From VXNE01 sp965206615 (lineage in GTDB: Bacteria > Pseudomonadota > Gammaproteobacteria > Pseudomonadales > Azotimanducaceae): a stretch of DNA of 64,000 nucleotides. Each line of letters begins with the position of its first letter. Position 1 is the stretch's first letter. The stretch is from NCBI GenBank assembly GCA_965206615.1, contig CBDBKI010000005.1, positions 3,720,001 through 3,784,000 of the forward strand, in the 5' to 3' direction. Position numbers and translations under genes: made by a program. A model generated the notes under the pieces. It was not told the DNA's origin and made no database searches. It was given only the letters and a program-made list of their open reading frames with translations. Shown in pieces: positions 33,747-42,824 of the stretch.

Positions 33747-34176
33747 GGGCGACCCTGGGGCGACCTTGTGGTCGCCCGCGCCAGGATCGTGCATGAATTC
33801 AAGACGGGACGGGACAAGCCCCGTCCCCTACACGCCACGCCGGATCTGGCGGGTAATTCGAACGGATTGTAGGGGCGACCCTGGTGGTCGCCCGCGCCGG
33901 GACCGTGCATGAACTCAAGACGGGACGGGACAAGCCCGTCCCCTACACGCCACGCCGGATCTGGCGGGTAATTCGAACGGATTGTAGGGGCGACCCTTGT
34001 GGTCGCCCGCGCCAGCACCGTGCATGAATTCAGGACGGGACGGGACAAGCCCGTCCCCTACACGCCACGCCGGATCTGGCGGGTAATTCGAACGGATTGC
34101 AGGGGCGACCCTTGTGGTCGCCCGCGCTGGTGCCGCGCACGAATTCGAGACGGGACGCCACAAGGGCGTCCCCTAC
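33743..34176. repeat. Tandem array of REPIN-like units (R4), 115-bp period
   Basis: Four consecutive units start with AGGGGCGACC at about 33745, 33871, 33986 and 34101. The spacings are 126, 115 and 115 bp; the first unit carries an 11-bp internal duplication. Each unit has hairpin A (GGGCGACC/GGTCGCCC, loop CTTGT), about 25 bp containing GTGCATGAATTC, hairpin B (GGGACGGG/CCCGTCCC, loop ACAAG) and CCCCTAC, followed by a linker GCCACGCCGGATCTGGCGGG...GGATT. The last unit has a diverged hairpin B. It occupies the whole 33747-34184 gap between the epoxide hydrolase stop and the convergent monooxygenase gene. Confidence 0.88.
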
Positions 34177-34184
34177 GTCGCACG

Positions 34185-35459
34185 TTACCCCGGCGGCCGG
34201 CTGCCGGCCACGACCGTCGGGCCGCGCCCCACCAGCGGCAGGTCGTGATACGCCCCCGGATGCTTGCGCAGCTGGGTCCGGTGCTCGAACCAGAGCGAGC
34301 GGAACCACTCCGGCACCGGCGCGTCGCCGCACTGGCGGGCGAGCCCGTCGAGATAGTCCCACTGGGTATCCTCCATGCGGTGGAAGTGGCGTTCGGGGAC
34401 ACCGGCCCGCCGCCGGCTCCTGATCTCCTGCGCAAGGTCGCGTCGACGTTGCCTGCGTCCCGGCAATGCGAATGCCCCCGCCAGCAGACGCGCGAACCAC
34501 CGTGCCTGGCGCTGGAAGAACGGGAACGGCACGATGCGGAACGGCAGGCCGACCAGGGCAAGCGTGGGGGAGTCGAGGGGCAGCAAGTGCCGATAGAGGC
34601 CCGTCACCGTGTTGTTCCGCACGGTGGCGAGCGCCGGCGGCAGGAAGGGGAACCGGTAGTGATAGCCGGTGCAGAACAGGATCGCATCGACGCCGTCGAT
34701 GTGCTCCCCGTCGCTCAGCACGACACCGCCCGGTAACACCCGCTCGACGGCGGGACAGGGCCTGATGCGCCCCGTTCGGTCGGCCGTCACCGGCTGGTAC
34801 CGGAAGGCGCGGCCGCTGAAATGCACTGCCTCGGCTACGCCGCCCACCTCCCGCGCCAGTTCGGCGCCGGACACCGAGGAGCCGAGCACGACGACCCGCT
34901 TGCCGGCGAAAGGCTCCGCGCGCCGGTAGTTGTGACTGTGCATTGCGAGACCCCGGAAGTCGGCGAGCCCCGGCAGGTCCGGTACCAGCGGCTCGGAAAA
35001 GTGACCGTTACAGACGGCCACCGCGTCGAACGCCTCGCCATCGACCTGCCAACCCGTGCCGCGGGGATGCACGTCCGTGACGCGATGCCCGAACCGGATG
35101 CGCGGCAGGACGCCGCGGTCGCTGGCGAATCGCTCCACGTACTCGAGGACCTGTGCGTGTCCCGGGTAGCGCGGCCAGTCGTCGCGCCCGCCCCCTGCGC
35201 TGTCGAAGGTGTAGCCGTCGAAGGCCATCAGGTCGCGGGGCAGGTTGGTGCGCAACGAGGCGTACAGCGAGCCGTGCACGCGCTCCTCGGGATGTTGCCC
35301 CAACGGGTCGCTCTCCGCGGACTCCCGATAGATCCAGAGGCCGCCGACGCGCTCCGACTGCTCGAACACCGTGACGTCGTGCCCGGCATCCATGGCTTCC
35401 CGGGCGGTGACCAGGCCGGCCGCACCGGCGCCGATGACGGCGATGGACCGCCCGGACAT
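34185..35459 (-). CDS. Flavin-containing monooxygenase family protein
   Basis: A 424-aa FAD/NADPH monooxygenase. The FAD-binding motif IAVIGAGAAGLVTARE at the N-terminus is followed by GLWIY. The FMO fingerprint region FAGKRVVVLGSSVSGAELARE holds the second (NADPH) Rossmann motif, and the central FRGLAMHSHNYRR resembles the FxGxxxHxxxY/F signature. ILFCTGYHYRFPFL is the C-terminal ATG-like motif. It oxygenates a soft nucleophile (N or S) or a ketone. Its ATG is 4 bp from the MFS stop, so the two form an operon. A repeat head lies about 10 bp past its stop. Confidence 0.85.
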   Translation of the reverse strand: MSGRSIAVIGAGAAGLVTAREAMDAGHDVTVFEQSERVGGLWIYRESAESDPLGQHPEERVHGSLYASLRTNLPRDLMAFDGYTFDSAGGGRDDWPRYPGHAQVLEYVERFASDRGVLPRIRFGHRVTDVHPRGTGWQVDGEAFDAVAVCNGHFSEPLVPDLPGLADFRGLAMHSHNYRRAEPFAGKRVVVLGSSVSGAELAREVGGVAEAVHFSGRAFRYQPVTADRTGRIRPCPAVERVLPGGVVLSDGEHIDGVDAILFCTGYHYRFPFLPPALATVRNNTVTGLYRHLLPLDSPTLALVGLPFRIVPFPFFQRQARWFARLLAGAFALPGRRQRRRDLAQEIRSRRRAGVPERHFHRMEDTQWDYLDGLARQCGDAPVPEWFRSLWFEHRTQLRKHPGAYHDLPLVGRGPTVVAGSRPPG

Positions 35460-35463
35460 CGCG

Positions 35464-36771
35464 CTACCGGGCCGTCTGCGCTGCGCGCACCGCCACCGGG
35501 GTCTCGAGGCGCTTGCGCGGCGGCCGAATCGCGAGAATGAGCCCGGCGGCGATCAGGTTGGCCGCGGCGACAGTCCACAGGGCCCCGTCGTAGTTGCCGA
35601 CGATGTCGTGGTAGTACGACACGGCGAGCGGCGCACCGGCGCCGAACGCAAGGGAAAACGGCAGCGCCGCTCCCCGTACCGCCCCAAGGTAGCGGCGCCC
35701 GAAGAACGACGCCCAGATCACCTCCTGCAGCGGAATCATGCCGCCCCAGCCGACGCCGAGCAGGAAGAAGCCCACGTAGGCCCCCGGGAGGGACCCGGCC
35801 GCCACGCTCGCGACGATGGCGCACAGCGCGATTCCCGTCATGGCCGAACCCGCGGCCGCCAGCGGCTTCGGCTCCAGGCGGTCGATGAAGTGCCCCCAGA
35901 TGGGCTTCGCCAGCATCGCCGGGACCGACGCCACCACGATCATGAGGGCGGCCGTCCCGCGGTCGTAGCCGGCGTCCGTCATGTAGGGCACGGTCTGCAG
36001 CAGCATGACGCCGATGTTGATGACGAACAGGCCGAACGCCACGATCAGCAGGTAGAACGGGGCGCAGCGCAGCGCCTCGCCGCGCGTCATCGAACCGCTA
36101 TAGTCCGCCGCCGCGCGCGCCGCCCGACCGGCGGCGACGTCCGCATCCGACCGCCCGTCCGGGTGCAGACCGTGATCCTCCGGCGCCCGCCGCATCAGCA
36201 GCGTGAAAGGAAGGCCCAGGAGCAGCGCTGCCGCCGCCAGCGCTTCCCAGGCAAAGCGCCAGCCCCACGCGTCGATCACCCACACCAGAACCGGCGTCAC
36301 GCCGATGCCCGCGAAGGACACGCCCATCGCCGCCAGCGCCACGGCGCGCCCGCGCAGTTCGACGAACCACTTGGCCATGGTGACGTTGACCACCAGGTTG
36401 CCGAGCATCGCCGCGCCGACCGTGAGCACGATCCCGTTCAGCACGATCCAGCCGAGCAGCGACTCGACCGAGCCGAGCCACCACAGGGACGCCGCGGTCA
36501 CGAGGATGCCCCCGGTCATGAACGGACGTGCGCCGAAGCGGTCCACCCAGGAACCGATCAGAAAGCCGGTAATGGCCATGACGAAACCGCCGAGGGAGCG
36601 GGGAATCGTGAACTCGGCGCGCGTCCACCCGAGTTCCTCGGTCATCGGCGTCAGGAACGGCCCGGCCGCGTAGTTCGTCACCCCCACCGCGACGAACTGG
36701 GCGACGAAGGAGGCGACGATCAGCCAGTAGCCGTAGTAGAGCCGGCCTCCCGGACGCGGGTCACCCGCCAA
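35464..36771 (-). CDS. MFS transporter (OFA/monocarboxylate-type)
   Basis: A 435-aa protein with 12 predicted membrane segments in two halves split by a charged central loop (EDHGLHPDGRSDADVAAGRAAR). MFS motif A-like IGSWVDRFGARPF sits after TM2, and the N-terminus YYGYWLIVASFVAQFVAVGV matches oxalate-formate antiporter/MCT-type MFS. The only in-frame start before the first helix is the TTG at 36771, which overlaps the end of DUF5916 copy 1 by 11 bp. A relic of this same gene start follows DUF5916 copy 2. It probably imports or exports an organic acid handled by the monooxygenase. Confidence 0.87.
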   Translation of the reverse strand: MAGDPRPGGRLYYGYWLIVASFVAQFVAVGVTNYAAGPFLTPMTEELGWTRAEFTIPRSLGGFVMAITGFLIGSWVDRFGARPFMTGGILVTAASLWWLGSVESLLGWIVLNGIVLTVGAAMLGNLVVNVTMAKWFVELRGRAVALAAMGVSFAGIGVTPVLVWVIDAWGWRFAWEALAAAALLLGLPFTLLMRRAPEDHGLHPDGRSDADVAAGRAARAAADYSGSMTRGEALRCAPFYLLIVAFGLFVINIGVMLLQTVPYMTDAGYDRGTAALMIVVASVPAMLAKPIWGHFIDRLEPKPLAAAGSAMTGIALCAIVASVAAGSLPGAYVGFFLLGVGWGGMIPLQEVIWASFFGRRYLGAVRGAALPFSLAFGAGAPLAVSYYHDIVGNYDGALWTVAAANLIAAGLILAIRPPRKRLETPVAVRAAQTAR

Positions 36772-39622
36772 AGCGGTAGCGCAGCTTGATGACGAGCACG
36801 TCGATGATCGGTTCGGTCAGCGCGTCGTTGAAGAGTTCGCCGAACGTGTCGTAGCCCCGGTCGGGCAGGTTGCTGCCGCGCGTGTACACCACGAAGAGAT
36901 CCGACAGCGGCGCGATCTGCCAACGGTAACGGAGCTGCGCCGTCAGTCGGCTGATGGTGAAGTCGGCGCTGGGGTCGTCCGGTCCCCTGGTGTAGGCGGT
37001 CAGGTCGCCGTCGCCCGGCGGCACCCGGTAGAAGTCCTTCTCGATTCCCCGGATGCCGGCCCATTGCATCGTCAGGCGCAACTGCTGGCGCGCGCTGATG
37101 AACAGGTCCATCGCGATCTTCGGTTGCCAGTCCTTCGCGCGGAAGGTCGCGAATTCGCGGCCGCCCTGGTGGATCAGCCAGTTCTCGCGAACCCTGTAGA
37201 GCAGGTCGAAGTCGAAGGAGAAGCGGTCCGTCGGCTTGAAGGTGACGCCGAATCCTCCCAGGTAGTCCCACTCGCCGAGTTCCTCCTGCTGGACCTCTGT
37301 CTGCACGCTCCAGCTCAGGACCTTGCTCGTGTCGGTCCCGTAGGCGCCCGACACCTGCAGGCGCCCGTCCTCCCGATAGGAGCCGTTGCCGCGGCTCTCG
37401 ATGTCGTTCCAGCGTGGCGGGAAGTAGTTGAACTGCGTGCGGATCTCCGAACGGTTGTGGAACATCAGGTTGTTGCTGATGAACACGCCGGAGCGCATGA
37501 CCTGTCCTTTCCCATTCTCGAAGTAGCCCATGCGGACGCCACCGCGCCAGAAGCGGAACCGCTTCATGCCCGACCGCGTCAGCGTGCCGTTGTACCGCAG
37601 GCCGCGCATGTCGTTGCGGCCCCGGAACCCCATGTCGTTCATCTCGAACGTGTCGTCGATGTAGTCGATGCCGACACGGTGCTGGACGCCCCGCCGCGGC
37701 ACGTACAGGAAGTCCGTCAACGCCCCGTAGCCCCGTTCCTCCCCGTCCACGGCATCGTCGATGTCGCTGTTGAGGAGCTGCACGTCCACTTTCAGCTTGC
37801 CGCCGCCCGACAGCAGGTGGCCGTCCACCCCGTGCACCATCGCCTGGCGCAGGGGGTGGTCGAGGATCGTGCCCATGTAGCCGACCGACCGGCGGCCGTC
37901 GCCGGTGGACTCGAGCAGCCCCCGCAGGACGCCGAAGTTGCGGCCGTCGCCCTCCACGACGAAGTCCCGCCCGTCCTTCTCGCCCAGGAGTTCCGGGTCG
38001 TCCTCGATGGCGGTCAGGGCGCCGTAGCGCAGGGGCCCGGCCTGCCCGGTGGCCTTGATGGCGCCGAGCAGGTCCGTGGGCTTCGACTGTTCGTAGCCCG
38101 GCACCCGCACGCCGTCCGGGATGTCCACGAGGCCCTTCCCGCCGATGCGGCGGGTATTCAGGACCAACGTCGGGGGACGCACGAACGACACGGCCGTGCG
38201 CCGCGCGCCCGTCGACTGCGCGTTGCCCTGGCTGTTGCTGAACGACGTGATCTGGCCGCGCGCGGTCGTCGTGAAGATCTCGCTGCCCTCCAGGAAGAAC
38301 AGGCGCTTCTCCGGAAAGAACGTCTCGCGCGCGGTGAGGTTGATCACGACATCGTCGGACTCGACGGCGCCGAAGTCCGGGTTGACCGCCGCCGTCACCT
38401 GGAAGCCCGCCGTCGGGCGCCAGAAAACGTCGAGGCCGACCTTCGCGTCCTCGTCCTCGCGCGCCTGGTCCAGCGTGGCCGATGCGTACGGAAACAGCGA
38501 GAGTTCCTGCCTGGGCGCCACGCCGGGGACCTTCAGCTTGCCGAATGCCGACAGGAAACGCGCCCCCGTGAACGGCAGCGGCGGCCAGCTCCAGCGCTCG
38601 TCGATGTGGGCCACCTGCCGGTCCACCCAGATGCCCATCTCGCGATCGTCGGCCCCACCCGGCATGCTCATCATGGACCATGGCAGGAACACCTCCGCGC
38701 TCCAGCCATCGGCAAGCGGGGCCGTGGCGCTCTCCCATGGCCCGTCCCACTCCACGGTGAACTGCCGCTCGGGCTCCACCTTGCCGTCCATCACCGTCCC
38801 GCCGAGGTTGATGGTGAACCAGAAGCCGAACAGCCCCTCGCCCGACGTGTCCAGCGTGATGCCGAAGTTGTCGCGGTTGATGTGCTCGTCGCGCGACGAG
38901 AGGCGCGCGAGGAGGGTCTCCGGCGGCTGTTCCATCCAGGCGCCGACATACAGGCCGCGCTCGGTGTAGAGATACCTGACCACCGTGCGGTACCGCGGCT
39001 CCACCAGCGTGTCCGGCTGGATCACGCGCATGCCGTCGTAGCCCGGGGTCTCGGCCCAGACCGCTTCGTCGAGTACGCCGTCGAGGACGATGTCGAGGTC
39101 CCGGTCCGCATACCGGGGGACGACGATGGCCTGGGCCGGATCGGCCGTGGACCGCAGGGCAAGTCCCCGTTCCGCGAGATTCGCCGGTCCCGGGTCATCG
39201 GCCGGTTCGACCCGCTCCGCGATGGGAGCTTCCGGGGCTGCTTGCCTGTCCACCGACGGCTCCTGCGCCGTCGGGCCGGCAACATCCGGTTGCGAAGGCG
39301 TGGCGACGCGCGGGGCCGGAGCCACCGCTACGGGAGCCGGAAGACCGTGCAGGAGCCACGCACCCGACCAGCCACGACGCACGGCCACGTCCCGCAGCGC
39401 ACGGGCTTCCGCTTCCGGGAGCGCGGGCCCCACGACACGATGACGCCGGATTCCCGCGGCATCGAAGCCGACGACCTCGGTGGCGATAGCCAGCGTGTCG
39501 GCGACCGTCGCGGCGTGCCGTTCGGCGTACCACGCGCTCTCGAAGCTGCCGAAGACGACGCGCGACTCACCGTGCGCGACCACCGCCAGGACGAGGGCGG
39601 ACATCGCCAGTAGGGTTCTCAC
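36761..39622 (-). CDS. DUF5916 outer-membrane-type protein with CBM9-like and SPOR-like domains, copy 1
   Basis: A 953-aa exported protein. After the signal peptide MRTLLAMSALVLAVVAHG comes a SPOR-like segment (SRVVFGSFESAWYAERHA, residues about 20-95). A Pro/Ala-rich linker leads to a CBM9-like beta-sandwich (DIVLDGVLDEAVWAETPGYD, residues about 190-400). Then follows DUF5916 with FWRPTAGFQVTAAVNPDFGA, VINLTARETFFPEKRLFFLE and many amphipathic strands ending KLRYRFGG, a beta-barrel-type end. The closest known fold is a CBM9 domain plus an outer-membrane barrel. The role in cell-surface binding, uptake or hydrolysis is unknown. It is in tandem with copy 2. Confidence 0.82.
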   Translation of the reverse strand: MRTLLAMSALVLAVVAHGESRVVFGSFESAWYAERHAATVADTLAIATEVVGFDAAGIRRHRVVGPALPEAEARALRDVAVRRGWSGAWLLHGLPAPVAVAPAPRVATPSQPDVAGPTAQEPSVDRQAAPEAPIAERVEPADDPGPANLAERGLALRSTADPAQAIVVPRYADRDLDIVLDGVLDEAVWAETPGYDGMRVIQPDTLVEPRYRTVVRYLYTERGLYVGAWMEQPPETLLARLSSRDEHINRDNFGITLDTSGEGLFGFWFTINLGGTVMDGKVEPERQFTVEWDGPWESATAPLADGWSAEVFLPWSMMSMPGGADDREMGIWVDRQVAHIDERWSWPPLPFTGARFLSAFGKLKVPGVAPRQELSLFPYASATLDQAREDEDAKVGLDVFWRPTAGFQVTAAVNPDFGAVESDDVVINLTARETFFPEKRLFFLEGSEIFTTTARGQITSFSNSQGNAQSTGARRTAVSFVRPPTLVLNTRRIGGKGLVDIPDGVRVPGYEQSKPTDLLGAIKATGQAGPLRYGALTAIEDDPELLGEKDGRDFVVEGDGRNFGVLRGLLESTGDGRRSVGYMGTILDHPLRQAMVHGVDGHLLSGGGKLKVDVQLLNSDIDDAVDGEERGYGALTDFLYVPRRGVQHRVGIDYIDDTFEMNDMGFRGRNDMRGLRYNGTLTRSGMKRFRFWRGGVRMGYFENGKGQVMRSGVFISNNLMFHNRSEIRTQFNYFPPRWNDIESRGNGSYREDGRLQVSGAYGTDTSKVLSWSVQTEVQQEELGEWDYLGGFGVTFKPTDRFSFDFDLLYRVRENWLIHQGGREFATFRAKDWQPKIAMDLFISARQQLRLTMQWAGIRGIEKDFYRVPPGDGDLTAYTRGPDDPSADFTISRLTAQLRYRWQIAPLSDLFVVYTRGSNLPDRGYDTFGELFNDALTEPIIDVLVIKLRYRFGG

Positions 39623-39717
39623 GCGATCTCCGTGCCGGTGCGTTTGCGGGCCACTGCCGAACAGCCCCTCTTCGAAGCGGAGTCTGCCTATCTTACGCGG
39701 AACGTCCCGTCACCTGT

Positions 39718-39761
39718 CGCCCGTAGTAGAACCCGGCCCCGGCACGGGCCCTACCCGCCAA
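39718..39761 (-). pseudogene. Relic of the MFS gene start after DUF5916 copy 2
   Basis: On the minus strand, after the FGG end of copy 2, the MFS-frame codons read LAGRARAGAGFYYG. They align without gaps to LAGDPRPGGRLYYG, the first residues of the intact MFS protein after copy 1 (36771). DNA similarity continues from the barrel gene through CCGTAGTAGA and then stops. This shows the duplicated unit included the MFS 5' end and gives a breakpoint near 39715-39720. Confidence 0.7.
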
Positions 39762-42714
39762 AGCGGTAGCGCAGCTTGACGACGAAAACGTCGATGACCG
39801 GTTCGTTGAGCGCGTCCTCGAACAGGTCGCCGAACGTATCGTAGCCACGGTCCGGCAGGTTGCTGCCCCGGGTATACACCACGAACAGGTCGGACAGCGG
39901 GGCGATTTCCCAGCGGTAGCGCAACTGCGCCGTCAGCCGGCTGATGGTGAAGTCGTCGCTCGGCTCTCCCGGCGCCTTTACCCTGCGCAGCAGGTCGCCG
40001 TCGCCGATCGGCACCTCGAAGAACTCGCTCTCCTCGCCGCGGATGCCCGCCCACTGCATCGTGAGGCGGAGTTGCTGGCGCGCGCTCAGGAAGAAGTCCA
40101 CCGCGAGCTTCGGCTGCCAGTCCCGGGCGCGGAACGTCGTGAAGTTCCTGCCCCCCTGGTGGATGAGCCAGTGCTCCCGGTGGCTGTAGGTCAGGTCGAA
40201 GTCGAACGAGAACCGATCCGAGGGCTTCACCGTGAACCCGAAGCCGCCCCGGTACTCGTAGCCTTCGAGTTCCTCCTGGAACCTGCCGGCCTGGACGCTC
40301 CAGCTCAGCGGCTTGCTGGAGTCGGTACCGTATTCCAACTGCAACTGCAGCCGTGGGCCGGTGCGGTAGGCGCCATTGCCGCGGCTCTCGATGTCGTCCC
40401 AGCGCCCGGGGAAGTAGTTGACCTCCGCGCGGACTTCCGAGCGGTTGTAGAACATGAAGGTGTGGCGGCCGAACATCCCGTCGCGGATGACCCGTCCCTG
40501 CCCGTTCACCCATTTCCCGTAGCTCACGTTGCTGCGCCACATGCGCACGCGTTTCATCCCGGCACGGGACAGGCCGATGCCGTAGCGCGCGCCCCGGATG
40601 TCGTTGCGGCCGCGGAAGCCGACGTCGTTGATGTCGATCGTGTCGTCGAAGTAGTCCAGGCCGAACTGGTGCTGGATGCCCCGGCGCGGGATGTACACCG
40701 CGTCCGCGAACGCCGCGTATCCCCGTTCGTGCCCGTCCACCGCATCGTCGATGTCGCTGTTCAGCAGTTGCGCATCCATCTTCAGCTTGCCGTTGCCGGA
40801 CAGGTAGTGCCCGTCGATGCCGTGCACGATGGCCTGCCGGTCGGGATGATCGAGGACCGTGCCGATGTAGCCGATCGAGCGGCGCCCCTCGCCGGCCGAT
40901 TCGAGCAGTCCCCGCAGCACGCCGAAGGTCCGCCCGTCGCCCTCGACGATCACCTCGCGGCCGTCCCGCTCACCCCGCAGCTCCGGGTCGTCCTCGAAGG
41001 CGGAGAGCGCCCCGAAGCGCACCGGCCCGGTCTGTCCCGTCAGCTTCACGGCGCCGAGGAGGTCGGTCGGTTTCGACTGCTCGTACCCCGGCACGTCCAC
41101 ATCGTCGGGGATGTCGACGAGCCCCTTGCCGCCGATGCGCCGCGTGTTCAGGACGACCGTCGGAGGCCGCACGAAGGACTCCTTGGTCCGCCGCGCACCC
41201 GCCGACGAACTCGCGCCGCCGCTGCTCCGGAAGGCCGTGATCTGGCCCCGGGCCGTGGTGGTGAAGATCTCGCTGCCCTCGAGGAAGAAGAGCCGCTTCT
41301 CCGGGAAGAACGTCTCGCGCGCAGTGAGGTTGATCACCACGTCGTCGGACTCGACGGCCCCGAAATCCGGGTTGACCGCCGCGGTGAACTGCAGGGCCTG
41401 GCTCGGCCGCCAGAAGACATCGAGTCCGGCTTCGATCTCATCCTCATCGCCGGCCTGGTCGAGCGAGGCGGCGGCATACGGAAACAGGGTCAGCTCGCCC
41501 TTCGGGGCGACGCCCGGTACCTGCATCCGGCCGAGCGCCGACATGAAGCGGGCCCCCGTGTATGGCAGCGCCGGCCAGCTCCAGCGCTCGTCGATGTAGG
41601 CGACCTTGCGGTTGACCCACATGCCCATGGTGCGCTCGTCGACGCCGCCCGGCATGGTCATCATGGACCAGGGCAGGAAGAACTCGGCGCTCCAGCCGTC
41701 GTCGAGCACCGCCGTGCCGCGCTCCCACGGGCCGTCCCACTCGGCCGTGTACTCCCGCTCGGGCTCCACCTTGCCGTCCATCACGGAGCCGCCGAGGTTG
41801 ACCGTGAACCAGTACCCGTAGAGCCCCTCGCCGGACGTATCGAGGGTCAGGCCGAAGGAGTCCCGGTTGATGTAGTCGTCCCGGGAAGAGAGGCGCGCCA
41901 CCAGGGTCTCCGGCGGCTGTTCCATCCAGGCGCCGACGTACAGGCCCCGTTCCGTGTAGATGTAGCGCGCGATGGTGCGATAGCGGGGCTCGATCAGGGT
42001 GTCCGGGTCGACTACGCGCATGTCGTCGTAGCCGGGGGTTCCCGCCCATACCGCTTCGTCGAGCATGCCGTCGATGACGATGCCGACATCCGCATCCGCG
42101 TGGCGCGGGATCGCGATGCTGTCGCCCGCATCGCTGGCGACGCGCGGCGTGAGCCTGGGCGCGTCCCGAGCGGAGACGCCATCCGCTGCGTCCGCCGGCA
42201 GGATGTCGGTGGCGACGACCCGCGTTCGGCCGACTTCCACCTCCGGCGCCGGAGGGGAAGCGGGTTCCGGTCGCGCCGGAGCCGGCCTCTGCGACGCTTC
42301 CTCCCTTGCCAACTCCTTCGCGGCGGGCGGCTCCGGAAGCGGCGCCCCGTGCAGGAGCCATGCACCGTTCCAACCCTGGCCCGCGGCCCGCGCCTGCAGA
42401 CGCCGAGCCCGCTCTTCCGGGAGTGCGGCACTCGCGACCCGGTGGCCACGGTACGTCCCCGCGTCGAAGGCGATCACCTCGGTCGCGATGCCCAGTTCCG
42501 ACGCGACCGTCTGCGCCTCCCGTTCGGCATACCAGGCGTTCTCGAAGCTGCCGAAGACGACCCGTGACGCGCCCTGCGCATCGGTGGCCACGACCAGGAC
42601 GAGGATCGCCAGCAGTGCTCCAAAGCCGTTCCCGGCGCTTCGCTTCGCTGTGCGCCGGGTTCGCCGCCGACCCAGCCACGCCGATCTCATGCAACGTTGT
42701 TGATGCCGCGACAT
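39751..42714 (-). CDS. DUF5916 outer-membrane-type protein with CBM9-like and SPOR-like domains, copy 2
   Basis: A paralogue of copy 1 (987 aa from ATG 42714). The N-terminus is longer and strongly basic (MRSAWLGRRRTRRTAKRSAG) before the hydrophobic leader GFGALLAILVLVVATDAQG. The SPOR-like segment SRVVFGSFENAWYAEREAQ, CBM9-like DVGIVIDGMLDEAVWAGTPG and DUF5916 part (FWRPSQALQFTAAVNPDFGA, VINLTARETFFPEKRLFFLE) repeat copy 1 in order. The gene ends KLRYRFGG at almost the same nucleotides. An upstream start at 42873 is open but would overlap the divergent phosphotransferase gene. Role unknown; presumed outer membrane. Confidence 0.8.
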   Translation of the reverse strand: MSRHQQRCMRSAWLGRRRTRRTAKRSAGNGFGALLAILVLVVATDAQGASRVVFGSFENAWYAEREAQTVASELGIATEVIAFDAGTYRGHRVASAALPEERARRLQARAAGQGWNGAWLLHGAPLPEPPAAKELAREEASQRPAPARPEPASPPAPEVEVGRTRVVATDILPADAADGVSARDAPRLTPRVASDAGDSIAIPRHADADVGIVIDGMLDEAVWAGTPGYDDMRVVDPDTLIEPRYRTIARYIYTERGLYVGAWMEQPPETLVARLSSRDDYINRDSFGLTLDTSGEGLYGYWFTVNLGGSVMDGKVEPEREYTAEWDGPWERGTAVLDDGWSAEFFLPWSMMTMPGGVDERTMGMWVNRKVAYIDERWSWPALPYTGARFMSALGRMQVPGVAPKGELTLFPYAAASLDQAGDEDEIEAGLDVFWRPSQALQFTAAVNPDFGAVESDDVVINLTARETFFPEKRLFFLEGSEIFTTTARGQITAFRSSGGASSSAGARRTKESFVRPPTVVLNTRRIGGKGLVDIPDDVDVPGYEQSKPTDLLGAVKLTGQTGPVRFGALSAFEDDPELRGERDGREVIVEGDGRTFGVLRGLLESAGEGRRSIGYIGTVLDHPDRQAIVHGIDGHYLSGNGKLKMDAQLLNSDIDDAVDGHERGYAAFADAVYIPRRGIQHQFGLDYFDDTIDINDVGFRGRNDIRGARYGIGLSRAGMKRVRMWRSNVSYGKWVNGQGRVIRDGMFGRHTFMFYNRSEVRAEVNYFPGRWDDIESRGNGAYRTGPRLQLQLEYGTDSSKPLSWSVQAGRFQEELEGYEYRGGFGFTVKPSDRFSFDFDLTYSHREHWLIHQGGRNFTTFRARDWQPKLAVDFFLSARQQLRLTMQWAGIRGEESEFFEVPIGDGDLLRRVKAPGEPSDDFTISRLTAQLRYRWEIAPLSDLFVVYTRGSNLPDRGYDTFGDLFEDALNEPVIDVFVVKLRYRFGG

Positions 42715-42824
42715 GCTCGAAATTCCCGCTCGCAGGCGCCCCACTACGCGGGGACGCGCCCCCGACCCGACTCGCCGGGCAGAATTGCGTATTCTACGTC
42801 GAACGCCCCGCGACCCGGTTGCCC

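Noticed and set aside
33743..34176. Regular repeats that could be taken for a CRISPR array
   Set aside because: The units are 115 bp and near-identical throughout, with no unique spacers; each holds two hairpins of the REP family seen elsewhere.
37064..42567. Very long plus-strand frames opposite the DUF5916 genes
   Set aside because: Arg/Val/His-rich shadows without any recognisable domain; the minus-strand proteins have signal peptides and conserved domains.
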